Assembly (NCBI GenBank): GCA_017941345.1
Contig: JAGAWQ010000005.1
Location: 119,100 to 183,099, forward strand
Source: Prevotella sp.
Lineage (GTDB): Bacteria; Bacteroidota; Bacteroidia; Bacteroidales; Bacteroidaceae
Direction of reading: 5' to 3'
DNA length: 64,000 nt
Shown here one piece after another: positions 9,111 through 18,078 of the stretch. A program made the position numbers and the translations under genes. The notes beneath the pieces are model-generated. The model was not told the DNA's origin and did not search any database. It saw nothing but the letters and a program-made list of their open reading frames with translations. Every line of letters begins with the position of its first letter. Within the stretch, counting starts at the first letter, position 1.

Positions 9111-9932
9111 ATGAAAAGTATATTGGAAGGCCGCGAACAGCTGAAGGCCGTTGTTTATCAGATTGCCGAGGTTACAGGTTATCTTTGGCAGAAAGGTTGG
9201 GCAGAACGTAATGGTGGTAATATTACCGTAAACGTTACCGAGTATATGGACGATGAGTGCAAGGCTATGCCCGCTATCGCACCTGTCAAGCAGATTGGTA
9301 TGGTGTTGCCTCAGCTGAAGGGCAAGTATTTCTATTGCAAGGGAACGGGCAAGCGTATGCGTGACCTGGCAAAGGAGCCTATGCAGAACGGTTCAATTAT
9401 CCGCATCTGCGATGACTGTGCATCTTACGAGGTGATAGCTGACGAACCCGTTGTTCCAACATCTGAGTTGCCAACCCACCTGGCTTTGCAGAACTATCTG
9501 TTGGAGACGGGTTCGTGTTATAAGGCAACGCTCCATACCCATCCCATCGAACTGGTGGCTATGAGTCATATTCAGCGCTTCCTGAAGGGTGACGAGATGA
9601 CCCGTGTGCTGTGGTCGATGATTCCTGAGACGTTGGCCTTTGCACCTCTGGGCATAGGCATCGTACCTTATGCTCTTCCCTCAAGTGTTGAGCTTGCTGA
9701 GGCTACTCTGGAGCAGATTAAGCTTCACGACGTGGTGATGTGGGAGAAGCACGGCACCGTGGCCGTAGGACAGGACATCATGGATGCCTTCGACCAGACC
9801 GACGTGCTCTGCAAGGCTGCCAACATCTATATGTGTGCACGTGCTATGGGGTCAGAGCCCGATGGCATGACGGATGCCCAGATGAAGGAGGTGCAGGACG
9901 TCTTCAACCTGCCCAAGAAACGTCCGTGCTGA
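9111..9932 (+). CDS. rhaD: Rhamnulose-1-phosphate aldolase
   Basis: A 273-residue class II aldolase of the RhaD/FucA family, splitting L-rhamnulose 1-phosphate into dihydroxyacetone phosphate and L-lactaldehyde. The zinc-binding HTHP motif (about residues 141-144) and the distal His in WEKHGTVAVG are present, as is the N-terminal ERNGGNIT substrate-binding loop. Length equals E. coli RhaD (274). Last metabolic gene of the rhamnose operon; its TGA overlaps the ATG of queH by one base (TGATG), so queH is likely translated by coupling. Confidence 0.95.
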   Translation: MKSILEGREQLKAVVYQIAEVTGYLWQKGWAERNGGNITVNVTEYMDDECKAMPAIAPVKQIGMVLPQLKGKYFYCKGTGKRMRDLAKEPMQNGSIIRICDDCASYEVIADEPVVPTSELPTHLALQNYLLETGSCYKATLHTHPIELVAMSHIQRFLKGDEMTRVLWSMIPETLAFAPLGIGIVPYALPSSVELAEATLEQIKLHDVVMWEKHGTVAVGQDIMDAFDQTDVLCKAANIYMCARAMGSEPDGMTDAQMKEVQDVFNLPKKRPC

Positions 9933-10510
9933 TGAGTTCGAAGAAAAATAGTCAAATCATCGTACCCGCAGGCGTGCAGCAGGTTTTGCTGCACGCCTGC
10001 TGTGCCCCTTGCTCATCGGCTATCGTCGAGTGGATGGTGCAGCACGACGTACGGCCTACCATCTTTTATTTTAACCCTAATATCTGGCCCCGAGAGGAGT
10101 ATGATATCCGAAAGGAGGAGAGCAAGCGCCATGCAGAGAGTCTCGGAATCAGATGGATTGATGGTGACTATAATCATGAACGATGGCTGGAGGCAGTGCG
10201 GGGACTGGAAGGAGAACCGGAACGTGGCCGCCGCTGTCTGCAGTGTTTTACCTATCGTCTGAAGGCGGCCGCGCTGCAAGCCCATCAGTTGGGTATAACC
10301 CATTTTGCCACCACACTGGCTTCTTCTCGTTGGAAGAGCCTTGACCAGATAACGGAGGCAGGACTTCGTGCCCAAGAAGCAGTGCCGGGTACCATCTTCT
10401 GGGCTCAGAACTGGCGTAAAGGCGGTCTGCAAGAGCGTCGTAACGAGCTCTTGCGCGCGTACCTTTTTTATAATCAAGTGTATTGTGGCTGTGAGTTCAG
10501 CCAAAGATAG
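9932..10510 (+). CDS. queH: Epoxyqueuosine reductase QueH
   Basis: A 192-residue protein of the QueH (formerly DUF208) family, which carries out the last step of queuosine synthesis in tRNA, reducing epoxyqueuosine. All the Cys marks are present: HACCAPCSS near the N-terminus, RRCLQCF in the middle and YCGCEFS at the C-terminus, the set that holds the iron-sulfur and metal centre. NPNIWPREEY is also typical. Start is the ATG at 9932, overlapping the rhaD stop by one base. A tRNA-modification gene at the end of a rhamnose operon is odd; coupling may simply give it constitutive-plus-induced expression. Confidence 0.9.
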   Translation: MSSKKNSQIIVPAGVQQVLLHACCAPCSSAIVEWMVQHDVRPTIFYFNPNIWPREEYDIRKEESKRHAESLGIRWIDGDYNHERWLEAVRGLEGEPERGRRCLQCFTYRLKAAALQAHQLGITHFATTLASSRWKSLDQITEAGLRAQEAVPGTIFWAQNWRKGGLQERRNELLRAYLFYNQVYCGCEFSQR

Positions 10511-10589
10511 GAAGCTCTTGTCTGTTGGCTTAAGTATTAATCTATTTTAAAACGTATAATAAAAAGTAGGATATTACGAAGAAATTCAT

Positions 10590-10597
10590 TATCTTTG
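10590..10597 (+). promoter_or_regulatory. -7 box of kduI
   Basis: TATCTTTG, a match to TAnnTTTG, 36 bp before the kduI ATG at 10634. Its place rules out the longer in-frame start at 10595. Confidence 0.5.
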
Positions 10598-10633
10598 CAA
10601 TCCAAACATACTAAAACGAATCCATTCTTGAAA

Positions 10634-11476
10634 ATGAAGACGAACTACGAAATACGCTATGCAGCTCATCCTGAGGATGTGAAGCACTATGACACAGCTC
10701 GACTGCGACGCGATTTCTTGGTAGAACGCATTTTTGCCCAGGACGAGGTGAACATGGTCTACTCGATGTACGACCGCATCGTCGTGGGTGGTGCTATGCC
10801 CGTCAAAGAAGAACTGAAACTGGAGGCGATAGACCCGTTGAAGGCTACTTCCTTTACGTACCGGCGGGAGATTGGCATATATAATGTGGGTGGTGCCGGC
10901 AGTATCAAGGTTGGCGACGAGGTATTCGATCTGGACTACAAGGAGGCACTATACATCGGTAGCGGCGACCGTGAGGTGGTGTTCTGCTCGAAGGATGGTA
11001 AGCAGCCCGCCAAGTTCTACTTCAACTCAGCGACGGCTCATACCTCCTATCCTTGCAAGAAGGTGACGAAAGAGAATGCTGTGGTGACACACATGGGCAG
11101 TTTGGAGATGTCGAACGAGCGCAACATCAACAAGATGCTGGTAAATCAGGTGCTGCCTACCTGTCAGTTGCAGATGGGTATGACGGAGCTGATGACGGGT
11201 TCTGTATGGAACACGATGCCAGCCCACGTCCACTCACGTCGTATGGAAGTTTACTTCTATTTTGAGCTGCCTGAAGACCAGGCTGTATGCCATCTGATGG
11301 GTGAACCGCAGGAGACGCGACACATCTGGATGCGTGGTGAGCAGGCTATACTCTCGCCCGAATGGAGTATTCACTCAGCAGCAGCAACGCACAACTATAC
11401 CTTTATCTGGGGTATGGGAGGCGAAAACCTGGATTATGGTGACCAAGATTTTTTCCAAATTACTGATTTAAAATAA
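10634..11476 (+). CDS. kduI: 5-dehydro-4-deoxy-D-glucuronate isomerase
   Basis: A 280-residue cytoplasmic cupin isomerase that converts 5-keto-4-deoxyuronate, which forms from unsaturated galacturonate, into 2,5-diketo-3-deoxygluconate. Family marks: the opening YEIRYAAHPEDVKHYDT, AVCHLMGEPQETRHIW, and the zinc-binding HVHSRRMEVYFYF block (PAHVHSRR near residue 195). Length equals E. coli KduI (278). The start MKTNYEIRY is preferred over one 39 bp upstream because a -7 box lies at 10590-10597. It forms an operon with the downstream dehydrogenase (13-bp gap) and takes up the uronate half of the rhamnogalacturonan products. Confidence 0.95.
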   Translation: MKTNYEIRYAAHPEDVKHYDTARLRRDFLVERIFAQDEVNMVYSMYDRIVVGGAMPVKEELKLEAIDPLKATSFTYRREIGIYNVGGAGSIKVGDEVFDLDYKEALYIGSGDREVVFCSKDGKQPAKFYFNSATAHTSYPCKKVTKENAVVTHMGSLEMSNERNINKMLVNQVLPTCQLQMGMTELMTGSVWNTMPAHVHSRRMEVYFYFELPEDQAVCHLMGEPQETRHIWMRGEQAILSPEWSIHSAAATHNYTFIWGMGGENLDYGDQDFFQITDLK

Positions 11477-11489
11477 AAACAAAACTATT

Positions 11490-12290
11490 ATGGCAAATCC
11501 ATTTTCATTGGAAGGTAAGAACGCGTGGATTACTGGCGCATCTTACGGAATCGGTTTCAACATTGCAAAGGCTTTTGTTGGAGCAGGTATCAAGAACATC
11601 ATCTTCAACGACATCAATGAGGCAGCTCTTGAGCGTGGCTTGGCTAACTACAAGGAGGCTGGCATCACGAACGTTCACGGCTACGTTTGCGACGTGACGA
11701 AGGAAGACGACGTGAAGGCTCTTGTAGAGAAGATTCACGCTGAGGTAGGTCAGATTGATATTCTGGTGAACAACGCAGGTATCATCAAACGTATCCCCAT
11801 GCACGAGATGAAGCGTGCTGAGTTCCAGCAGGTCATCGACGTTGACCTTGTAGCTCCTTATATCGTAAGCTCAGCCGTTATCCCCGAGATGATGGAGCGT
11901 AAGGAGGGTAAGATTATCAACATCTGCTCGATGATGTCAGAGCTGGGCCGTGAGACGGTATCAGCTTATGCAGCTGCTAAGGGTGGTCTGAAGATGTTGA
12001 CTCGTAACATCTGCTCAGAGTATGGTGGGTACAACATCCAGTGTAACGGTATTGGCCCGGGCTACATTGCTACACCTCAGACTGCTCCACTTCGTGAGCG
12101 TCAGCCAGACGGTAGCCGTCATCCGTTCGACAGCTTTATCTGTGCCAAGACTCCTGCTGGACGCTGGTTGAATCCTGAGGAGTTGGGTGGACCCGCTGTC
12201 TTCTTGGCTTCACACGCTTCTGATGCTGTCAATGGCCACGTGCTGTATGTGGACGGTGGTATTCTGGCTTACATCGGCAAGCAGCCCTGA
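11490..12290 (+). CDS. kduD: KduD-like 2-dehydro-3-deoxygluconate/gluconate 5-dehydrogenase (SDR)
   Basis: A 266-residue classical short-chain dehydrogenase. The cofactor motif is TGASYGIG (residues about 16-23), followed by NNAG, the catalytic Ser in ICSMMSELG and YAAAKGG as Tyr-x-x-x-Lys. In the kdu pathway KduD reduces 2,5-diketo-3-deoxygluconate to 2-keto-3-deoxygluconate. Automatic annotation often calls close relatives gluconate 5-dehydrogenase; the neighbouring kduI favours the KduD role. A strong hairpin terminator lies 26 bp after the stop. No KDG kinase or aldolase is in the window, so the pathway finishes elsewhere. Confidence 0.85.
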   Translation: MANPFSLEGKNAWITGASYGIGFNIAKAFVGAGIKNIIFNDINEAALERGLANYKEAGITNVHGYVCDVTKEDDVKALVEKIHAEVGQIDILVNNAGIIKRIPMHEMKRAEFQQVIDVDLVAPYIVSSAVIPEMMERKEGKIINICSMMSELGRETVSAYAAAKGGLKMLTRNICSEYGGYNIQCNGIGPGYIATPQTAPLRERQPDGSRHPFDSFICAKTPAGRWLNPEELGGPAVFLASHASDAVNGHVLYVDGGILAYIGKQP

Positions 12291-12315
12291 TAAGCAGGCG
12301 AAAACCGCGAAAGAA

Positions 12316-12350
12316 AAGAGGCTCCCGAAAGGAAGCCTCTTAAATTTTTC
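12316..12350. terminator. Bidirectional terminator between kduD and HU gene
   Basis: AAGAGGCT at 12316-12323 pairs with AGCCTCTT at 12334-12341. A T-rich run follows on the plus strand (AAATTTTTC) and another on the minus strand, so it can end both convergent transcripts. Confidence 0.8.
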
Positions 12351-12363
12351 TTACAAAGTATAG

Positions 12364-12636
12364 TTATTTAACAGCCTCTGCAAGCTCAGCACCAGCCTTG
12401 AACTTAGCCACCTTCTTAGCAGCAATCTTAATCTTCTGCTTGGTAGCGGGGTTGATACCCTCACGAGCGGGCTTCTTTGTAACGGAGAAAGTACCGAAAC
12501 CTACGAGCTGAACCTTGTCACCCTTCTTCAGAGCACCCTTGATAGCATCTACTGTAGCATCGAGAGCCTTCTTTGCGTCAACCTTTGTCAGACCAGCACC
12601 AGCTGCAATCTTGTCAATTAATTCTGTCTTGTTCAT
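12364..12636 (-). CDS. HU-family DNA-binding protein
   Basis: A 90-residue histone-like protein that bends and coats DNA as a dimer. It opens MNKTELIDKIAAGAGLTK and contains VGFGTFSV, the usual core before the DNA-clasping beta arm. The arm is slightly unusual: EGINPATKQKIKIAAKK, where most HU proteins read GRNPQTGEEI. The length is standard. A textbook promoter precedes it at 12690-12720 and it is monocistronic, ending at a terminator shared with kduD. Confidence 0.93.
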   Translation of the reverse strand: MNKTELIDKIAAGAGLTKVDAKKALDATVDAIKGALKKGDKVQLVGFGTFSVTKKPAREGINPATKQKIKIAAKKVAKFKAGAELAEAVK

Positions 12637-12689
12637 AATTTTTTGGTTTTAAAAAGTGAATTATTAATAGATTTTGTGAAATTCTACCG

Positions 12690-12720
12690 CAAATATAGGA
12701 CAAAGTTGTCAAAAAACAAA
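12690..12720 (-). promoter_or_regulatory. Promoter of the HU gene
   Basis: On the minus strand TTTG (12717-12720), exactly 19 bp, then TATATTTG (12690-12697). It is one of the best fits to the Bacteroidetes sigma consensus in the window and leaves an AT-rich leader of about 50 bp. Confidence 0.75.
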
Positions 12721-12802
12721 CAAAAAAGGGAAAAAAATCACTTTTTAAGGCAAAAAAAGTTTGTATTGGCCTAAAAATGTGCCTTAAAACGGATATTTTT
12801 CG

Positions 12803-12810
12803 TAATTTTG
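12803..12810 (+). promoter_or_regulatory. -7 box upstream of the rhomboid gene
   Basis: TAATTTTG (TAnnTTTG) 58 bp before the rhomboid ATG; no clear -33 element at the expected distance. Confidence 0.45.
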
Positions 12811-12867
12811 CGGTCGTAAACAAGAAAACGAGTGATTTAGAAAAAGTTTATAGGAGATAGAGATGTT

Positions 12868-13785
12868 ATGAACAATATGCCTCCCATGACCAAGAACTTG
12901 CTCATCATTAACGTGCTGGCTTACATTGCCACGTTGGTGCTTGAGCGTAGTGGAATAGACCTGACTTCGATGCTGGGTCTGCATTTCTTCTTTGCCAGTG
13001 ATTTCCGTGTATATCAGTTTCTCACCTACATGTTCCTGCACGGGGGATTTACCCATATTCTGTTTAATATGTTCGCCCTGTGGATGTTTGGCTCGGTGAT
13101 AGAACGAGTTTGGGGACCAAAGAAATTCCTTTTTTATTACATTGTCTGTGGCGTAGGTGCTGGTATTATTCAGGAGGTCGTACAGTTTGCCGACTATTCG
13201 ATACAAGGCATTGCCACCTATCAGTATGTGAATGCTGGTGGAGTACAGATGACAACGGACACCTATATTAATCTATGGACAACGATAGGTGCTTCAGGTG
13301 CAGTCTATGGTATATTGTTGGCTTTTGGCATGATATTCCCCAATGAGCGGTTGTTCATCATCCCCTTCCCATTCCCTATCAAGGCAAAGTGGCTTATTGT
13401 GGGATATATTGCCATTGAATTATTCTCGGCGATGAGTGGTCCTGGCGACGGGGTGGCTCACATGGCTCACTTGGGTGGTATGCTCTTTGGATTCCTGTTG
13501 ATACGCTATTGGCAAAAGCATCCAGACTCAAGCCAGCGTTTTGGACGTAGCAAAGGACAGGAGTTCTTCGACAACATGAAACGTAAGTTCGACGAACGTC
13601 AGCAGAGTAGCCGTATGAAGGCTGAGCCTACGAATAACAATCGTGAGACGGACGAGGAGTATAATGCACGTAAACGTAAGAACCAAGAAGAGATAGACGC
13701 TATTTTGGATAAGATACGAAAGAGCGGCTATGACAGTCTGACGAAGGATGAGAAACAGAAATTGTTTGACCAGAGTCGTCAGTAG
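12868..13785 (+). CDS. Rhomboid-family intramembrane serine protease
   Basis: A 305-residue inner-membrane protein. The catalytic Ser is in GASGAVYG (Ser143) and the catalytic His in AHMAHLGG (His201); HGGFTHILFNM is the conserved loop-1/TM2 block with the oxyanion His/Asn. About six transmembrane helices fill residues 10-215, followed by a charged cytoplasmic tail of about 90 residues (FDNMKRKFDERQQ and RKRKNQEEIDAILDKI) like the C-terminal domain seen in many Bacteroidetes rhomboids. Substrate unknown. Its TAG shares one base with the GTG of the next gene, so the pair is coupled. Confidence 0.92.
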   Translation: MNNMPPMTKNLLIINVLAYIATLVLERSGIDLTSMLGLHFFFASDFRVYQFLTYMFLHGGFTHILFNMFALWMFGSVIERVWGPKKFLFYYIVCGVGAGIIQEVVQFADYSIQGIATYQYVNAGGVQMTTDTYINLWTTIGASGAVYGILLAFGMIFPNERLFIIPFPFPIKAKWLIVGYIAIELFSAMSGPGDGVAHMAHLGGMLFGFLLIRYWQKHPDSSQRFGRSKGQEFFDNMKRKFDERQQSSRMKAEPTNNNRETDEEYNARKRKNQEEIDAILDKIRKSGYDSLTKDEKQKLFDQSRQ

Positions 13786-14870
13786 TGATTAAGCAGTTGA
13801 AAAAATTTGTGGTGCAGATGCTGACGGGGGCAAACATCGCCACCATCATAGTCATGCTGCTGGTAGGGTATAGCGATAGGCTGAACCCTACGGATCATCC
13901 TATCCTGTCGACGGTGGGCATGACGTTCCCCTTCTTTCTGCTGGCAAATATGGCGTTCCTCGTGTTTTGGCTGGTGTTCAAGTGGAGTAGGGCATGGCTT
14001 CCAGTAGTAGGTTTTTTCCTCGCATACGTACCTATTAATATATATATTCCACTGCATACGTCGCAGGAAGTACCTGATGGAACCATTAAGTTGATATCGT
14101 ATAATGTCTGTTCATACGGAGGTAATTACAAGTATGAGAACGGGTTTGAGAAGGTGCTTGGTTATCTGAACGACCAACAGCCCGACATCGTCTGTATACA
14201 GGAGGATGCGGATACTTGGCGACGCTACGTGTTCAAAGAATACTCCAAGACTTTTGCCTATAATGACACCTTGGTGTTGGCTAATAATGAATTAACACTC
14301 AACGCCTTAGGGATTCATACACGCTTTCCGATAGTGAAACGCGAGCGCATAGCCTACTCGTCATTGTCTAATGGCAGTGCAGCCTGGTGGCTGAAGGTGG
14401 ACAACGACACCCTGATAGTCATTAACAATCACTTTGAGAGTTGTCATCTCTCAACACAGGATCGTAACCAGTATCGCCATATCATTAAGGGAGAGATACC
14501 TAGTGACTCGCTGCGTACGGAGTCACAGATGCTGCTGGTCAAACTGGCTGAGGCGAATGCTAAACGGGCAGGTCAGATTAGAACGGTCAGGAAGTATGTG
14601 GAAAGTCATCCAGGCTACCCCGTCGTGCTTTGTGGTGATTTCAACGACAATCCCATCTCCTATTCGCGTCATACCATGAGCACGGTGCTTACCGACTGCT
14701 TCGTAGCTACAGGAAGAGGTGTCGGTTTGTCTTACAATCAGAAAGCTTTTTCCTTCCGAATCGACCATGTTTTCTGTTCAGAGGATATTCAGCCGTTTAA
14801 CTGCCAAGTGGATAGCGAAATGGATGCAAGTGACCATTATCCGATACTTTGTTGGTTAAAAATAAGATGA
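13785..14870 (+). CDS. Membrane-anchored endonuclease/exonuclease/phosphatase-family protein
   Basis: A 361-residue protein with three hydrophobic segments in the first 95 residues, then an EEP fold. EEP marks: LISYNVCSYGGN, the metal Glu in VCIQEDAD, NNHFES, LCGDFNDNP (Asp/Asn) and the terminal SDHYPILCW (Asp-His). Such enzymes cut phosphodiester bonds in nucleic acids or lipids; the membrane anchor suggests action at or outside the membrane, but the substrate is unknown. The start is GTG overlapping the rhomboid stop; this gene order is common in Bacteroidetes. Confidence 0.85.
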   Translation: MIKQLKKFVVQMLTGANIATIIVMLLVGYSDRLNPTDHPILSTVGMTFPFFLLANMAFLVFWLVFKWSRAWLPVVGFFLAYVPINIYIPLHTSQEVPDGTIKLISYNVCSYGGNYKYENGFEKVLGYLNDQQPDIVCIQEDADTWRRYVFKEYSKTFAYNDTLVLANNELTLNALGIHTRFPIVKRERIAYSSLSNGSAAWWLKVDNDTLIVINNHFESCHLSTQDRNQYRHIIKGEIPSDSLRTESQMLLVKLAEANAKRAGQIRTVRKYVESHPGYPVVLCGDFNDNPISYSRHTMSTVLTDCFVATGRGVGLSYNQKAFSFRIDHVFCSEDIQPFNCQVDSEMDASDHYPILCWLKIR

Positions 14871-14928
14871 AAACCGCCAAAAAAAGATGAATTTCGCTAA
14901 TAAATTTCGGTATGTGAAGAAAAATACG

Positions 14929-14936
14929 TATATTTG
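14929..14936 (+). promoter_or_regulatory. -7 box of secDF
   Basis: TATATTTG, a full match to TAnnTTTG, 48 bp before the secDF ATG. Confidence 0.55.
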
Positions 14937-14983
14937 CAGGCTAAAAAAAAGAAATCATAAGATTAAATAACATAATTAACAAA

Positions 14984-17900
14984 ATGCAAAACAAAGGAAT
15001 TGTAAAGTTTGTCGCAATCGTTCTGGTGCTCGTTTGCTGCTTCTATCTTTCCTTTTCGTTCGTGACACGCTACCACGAAAACAAGGCAGCAGCAATGGGC
15101 GAAGAGGCAGGACAGGAGTATCTCGATTCTATCATGAACGAGAAAGTGTACTGCGGAATCTATTCGTTCAAGCAGTGCCGCGAGATGGAGATCGGCCTGG
15201 GTCTTGACCTGAAGGGCGGTATGAACGTGATTCTTGAGGTGTCAGTACCCGATGTAGTCGATGTGCTGGCAGACCACAAGACGGATGCTGCCTACAAGAA
15301 GTCAATGGAAGAGGCCAAGAAGGAAGAAGAGACAAGTCAGGATGACTTTATCTCTCTGTTCATCAAGTATTGGAAGAAGAACTCTAATGGTCGTCCTTTG
15401 GCTGCCGTGTTTGCTACCCAGCAGATGAAGGGTAAGGTAAGCACCCAGTCGAGCGACTCAGAGGTGGAGTCTGCCCTTCGTGCCGAAGTTCAGTCGGCTG
15501 TTGACAACTCGTTCAACGTAGTGCGTAACCGTATCGATAAGTTCGGTGTTGTTCAGCCTAACATCCAGAAACTGGAAGGCCAGTCTGGACGTATCATGGT
15601 TGAAATGCCTGGTATCAAGGAACCCGAGCGTGTTCGTAAGTTGTTGCAGGGCTCTGCCAATCTGGAGTTCTGGGAGACCTATAACTCACAGGAGATTTAT
15701 CCGCTGCTGGCTCAGTTGAATCAGAAGTACGCCATTACAGGAGGCGAGGCTGAAGAGGTTGCTGCCGATACTATAGCTGCTGATACTACAGCTGCTGCTA
15801 CTGCTGCTACCACCGATCTGGCTGCTAAGTTGGCTGCTGGAAAGAAGGATGCTAAGGTTGCTGACGCTAAGGCAAAGGCTGAGGCGTTGAAGCAGAACCC
15901 TCTGTTCGCTGTCTTCCAGCCCGTTCCTCAGGGACTGTCCATCGTTGGTTATGCCAATGCTCGTGATACTGCCGATGTCAACAAGGTCATTTACTCTGAC
16001 ATTGCCCGTCAGGTGCTGCCTGCAGAGTGCAAGCTGCGCTGGGGTGCTCAGCCTGAGGACTTTGGTGGCGAGAACACCAAGGGCGACATCTATGCACTTT
16101 ACGCACTGAAGGTGACTGAGCCTAACGGACGTGCTCCGCTGGAGGGTGACGTGATTACCAACGCAAAGGACGAGTTCGACCAGATGGGTCATCCATCTGT
16201 CTCGATGCAAATGAACTCTGACGGTGCTCGCCGCTGGTCACAGATTACCAAGCAGAATATCGGTCGCGGCGTAGCTATCGTGCTTGACGATGCTGTATAT
16301 AGCTCACCCCGTATCCTGACTCAGATTGACGGTGGTAACTCTCAGATTACTGGTAACTTCACCATCGAGACCACCAAGGACTTGGCTAACACGCTGAACT
16401 CTGGTAAGATGCCTGCTCCGACACGTATCGTGCAGGAAGAGGTGGTCGGTCCTTCGCTGGGTGCACAGTCCATCAAGCAGGGTGTCATCTCATTCATCGT
16501 AGCCTTCGTGCTGCTGATGGTTTATATGATTATGCTGTATGGCTTCATTCCTGGCATCTTGGCTGATATCGCCCTGCTGTTCAACCTGTTCTTCACGCTG
16601 GGTATTCTGACCTCGTTCCAGGCAGCGCTGACCATGCCGGGTATCGCCGGTATCGTGCTGACGCTGGGTACTGCCGTTGATGCCAACGTGCTGATTTATG
16701 AGCGTATCAAGGAGGAGCTGTGTCGCGGCTTGGGCATGAAGGAGGCGCTGCAGAAGGGTTATTCTAACGCTTTCTCGGCCATTTTCGACTCTAACGTAAC
16801 GTCATTGATTACGGGCTTCATCCTGTTGTTCTTTGGTACAGGTCCTGTCAAGGGCTTCGCTACCACTTGGATTATCGGTATTTTCTGCTCGTTCTTCACT
16901 GCTGTGTTCCTGACCCGTCTGGTTTATGAGAACCGTCTGAAGAAGGACAAGTGGCTCAACCTGACTTTCGTAACAGGTTACTCCAAGAACCTGATGCAGA
17001 ATGCCCATTATAATTTCATGGGTATGTACAAGAAGTCATTCCTCGTCTGGGGTGTTGCAGCAATCGTGTTCCTGGGCTCGTTCTTCGTTCGCGGTCTGAG
17101 CCAGAGCATCGACTTCACTGGTGGTCGCAACTACGTTGTAACGCTTGATAAGGAGTCGCACGTCGAGGATGTCCGTCAGGCTTTGACTGGTGTATTTGTC
17201 AACACTGTTGGTGAGAACACAGGCAAAGAGGCCAATACCAGTGTCATTGCTCTGGGTACCGATGGAAAGACCATCCGTGTCAGCACCAACTGGGATATCG
17301 AGTCGAACAATCCTGAAGTGGACGACAAGGCTGAGACCATTCTCTATAATGCGCTGAAGAAGGGCGGCTTCGTAAGTCAAGCAAAGGTTGAGGACTTCAA
17401 GAATCCTGATGTCCGCGAGGGTGGTTCCATCATCAGCTCGGCTAAGGTAGGCCCCGCTGTGGCTAAGGATATCACCTATGGTGCAATTGTTAGCGTTATC
17501 ATCGCACTGATTGCCATTTTCCTCTACATCTTGCTCCGTTTCCGCAACGTGGCTTACTCGACAGGTGCTACTATTGCGCTGGCTCTCGATGCATTGGTGG
17601 TTATCGGCTTCTACAGCGTGCTGTGGGGCTGGGTTCCGATGTCGCTCGAAATCGACCAGGTGTTCATCGGTGCTATCCTGACGGTAATCGGTTACTCTAT
17701 CAATGATAAGGTGGTGGTATTCGACCGTATCCGTGAGAACTTCCAGCTCTATGGCAAGCGCGACCGTCAGCAGCTGTTCAACGACTCGCTGAATCAGACG
17801 CTGGCTCGTACCATCAACACCTCTATCACGACGCTTATCGTGTTGCTGTGTATCTTCATCCTCGGTGGTGATTCTATCCGCAGCTTCTCGTTTGCTATGA

Positions 17901-18007
17901 TTCTGGGTGTGGTATTCGGTACCCTGTCGTCGCTGTTCATCGCTGCTCCTACGGCATTCCTCGTGATGGGTCGCACCATCCGTGAGGACGAGGCAGCCAA
18001 GGCTTAA
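14984..18007 (+). CDS. secDF: Protein translocase subunit SecDF (fused)
   Basis: A 1007-residue inner-membrane fusion of SecD and SecF, the proton-driven helper of the SecYEG channel, in the fused form usual for Bacteroidetes. SecD: TM1 at residues 8-28, LGLDLKGGMNV, FGVVQPNIQKLEG, the ALTMPGIAGIVLTLGTAVDANV block with the transport Asp, and KGYSNAFSAIFDSN. SecF starts near residue 680 with IDFTGGRNYVV and ends with TVIGYSINDKVVVFDRIREN and NTSITTL. A low-complexity Ala/Thr/Lys stretch (about residues 255-300) lies in the periplasmic part of SecD. It is monocistronic with its own -7 box and a strong terminator. Confidence 0.97.
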   Translation: MQNKGIVKFVAIVLVLVCCFYLSFSFVTRYHENKAAAMGEEAGQEYLDSIMNEKVYCGIYSFKQCREMEIGLGLDLKGGMNVILEVSVPDVVDVLADHKTDAAYKKSMEEAKKEEETSQDDFISLFIKYWKKNSNGRPLAAVFATQQMKGKVSTQSSDSEVESALRAEVQSAVDNSFNVVRNRIDKFGVVQPNIQKLEGQSGRIMVEMPGIKEPERVRKLLQGSANLEFWETYNSQEIYPLLAQLNQKYAITGGEAEEVAADTIAADTTAAATAATTDLAAKLAAGKKDAKVADAKAKAEALKQNPLFAVFQPVPQGLSIVGYANARDTADVNKVIYSDIARQVLPAECKLRWGAQPEDFGGENTKGDIYALYALKVTEPNGRAPLEGDVITNAKDEFDQMGHPSVSMQMNSDGARRWSQITKQNIGRGVAIVLDDAVYSSPRILTQIDGGNSQITGNFTIETTKDLANTLNSGKMPAPTRIVQEEVVGPSLGAQSIKQGVISFIVAFVLLMVYMIMLYGFIPGILADIALLFNLFFTLGILTSFQAALTMPGIAGIVLTLGTAVDANVLIYERIKEELCRGLGMKEALQKGYSNAFSAIFDSNVTSLITGFILLFFGTGPVKGFATTWIIGIFCSFFTAVFLTRLVYENRLKKDKWLNLTFVTGYSKNLMQNAHYNFMGMYKKSFLVWGVAAIVFLGSFFVRGLSQSIDFTGGRNYVVTLDKESHVEDVRQALTGVFVNTVGENTGKEANTSVIALGTDGKTIRVSTNWDIESNNPEVDDKAETILYNALKKGGFVSQAKVEDFKNPDVREGGSIISSAKVGPAVAKDITYGAIVSVIIALIAIFLYILLRFRNVAYSTGATIALALDALVVIGFYSVLWGWVPMSLEIDQVFIGAILTVIGYSINDKVVVFDRIRENFQLYGKRDRQQLFNDSLNQTLARTINTSITTLIVLLCIFILGGDSIRSFSFAMILGVVFGTLSSLFIAAPTAFLVMGRTIREDEAAKA

Positions 18008-18029
18008 GACAATAGAAACAACATAAAAA

Positions 18030-18066
18030 CAGCCCGCTTCATTCTGTTGAGGCGGGCTGCTTTTTT
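18030..18066 (+). terminator. Rho-independent terminator of secDF
   Basis: CAGCCCGC (18030-18037) pairs with GCGGGCTG (18052-18059), 14-base loop, then a run of six T. The stem may also serve the convergent MaoC gene. Confidence 0.85.
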
Positions 18067-18078
18067 ATACTTAGTCGA

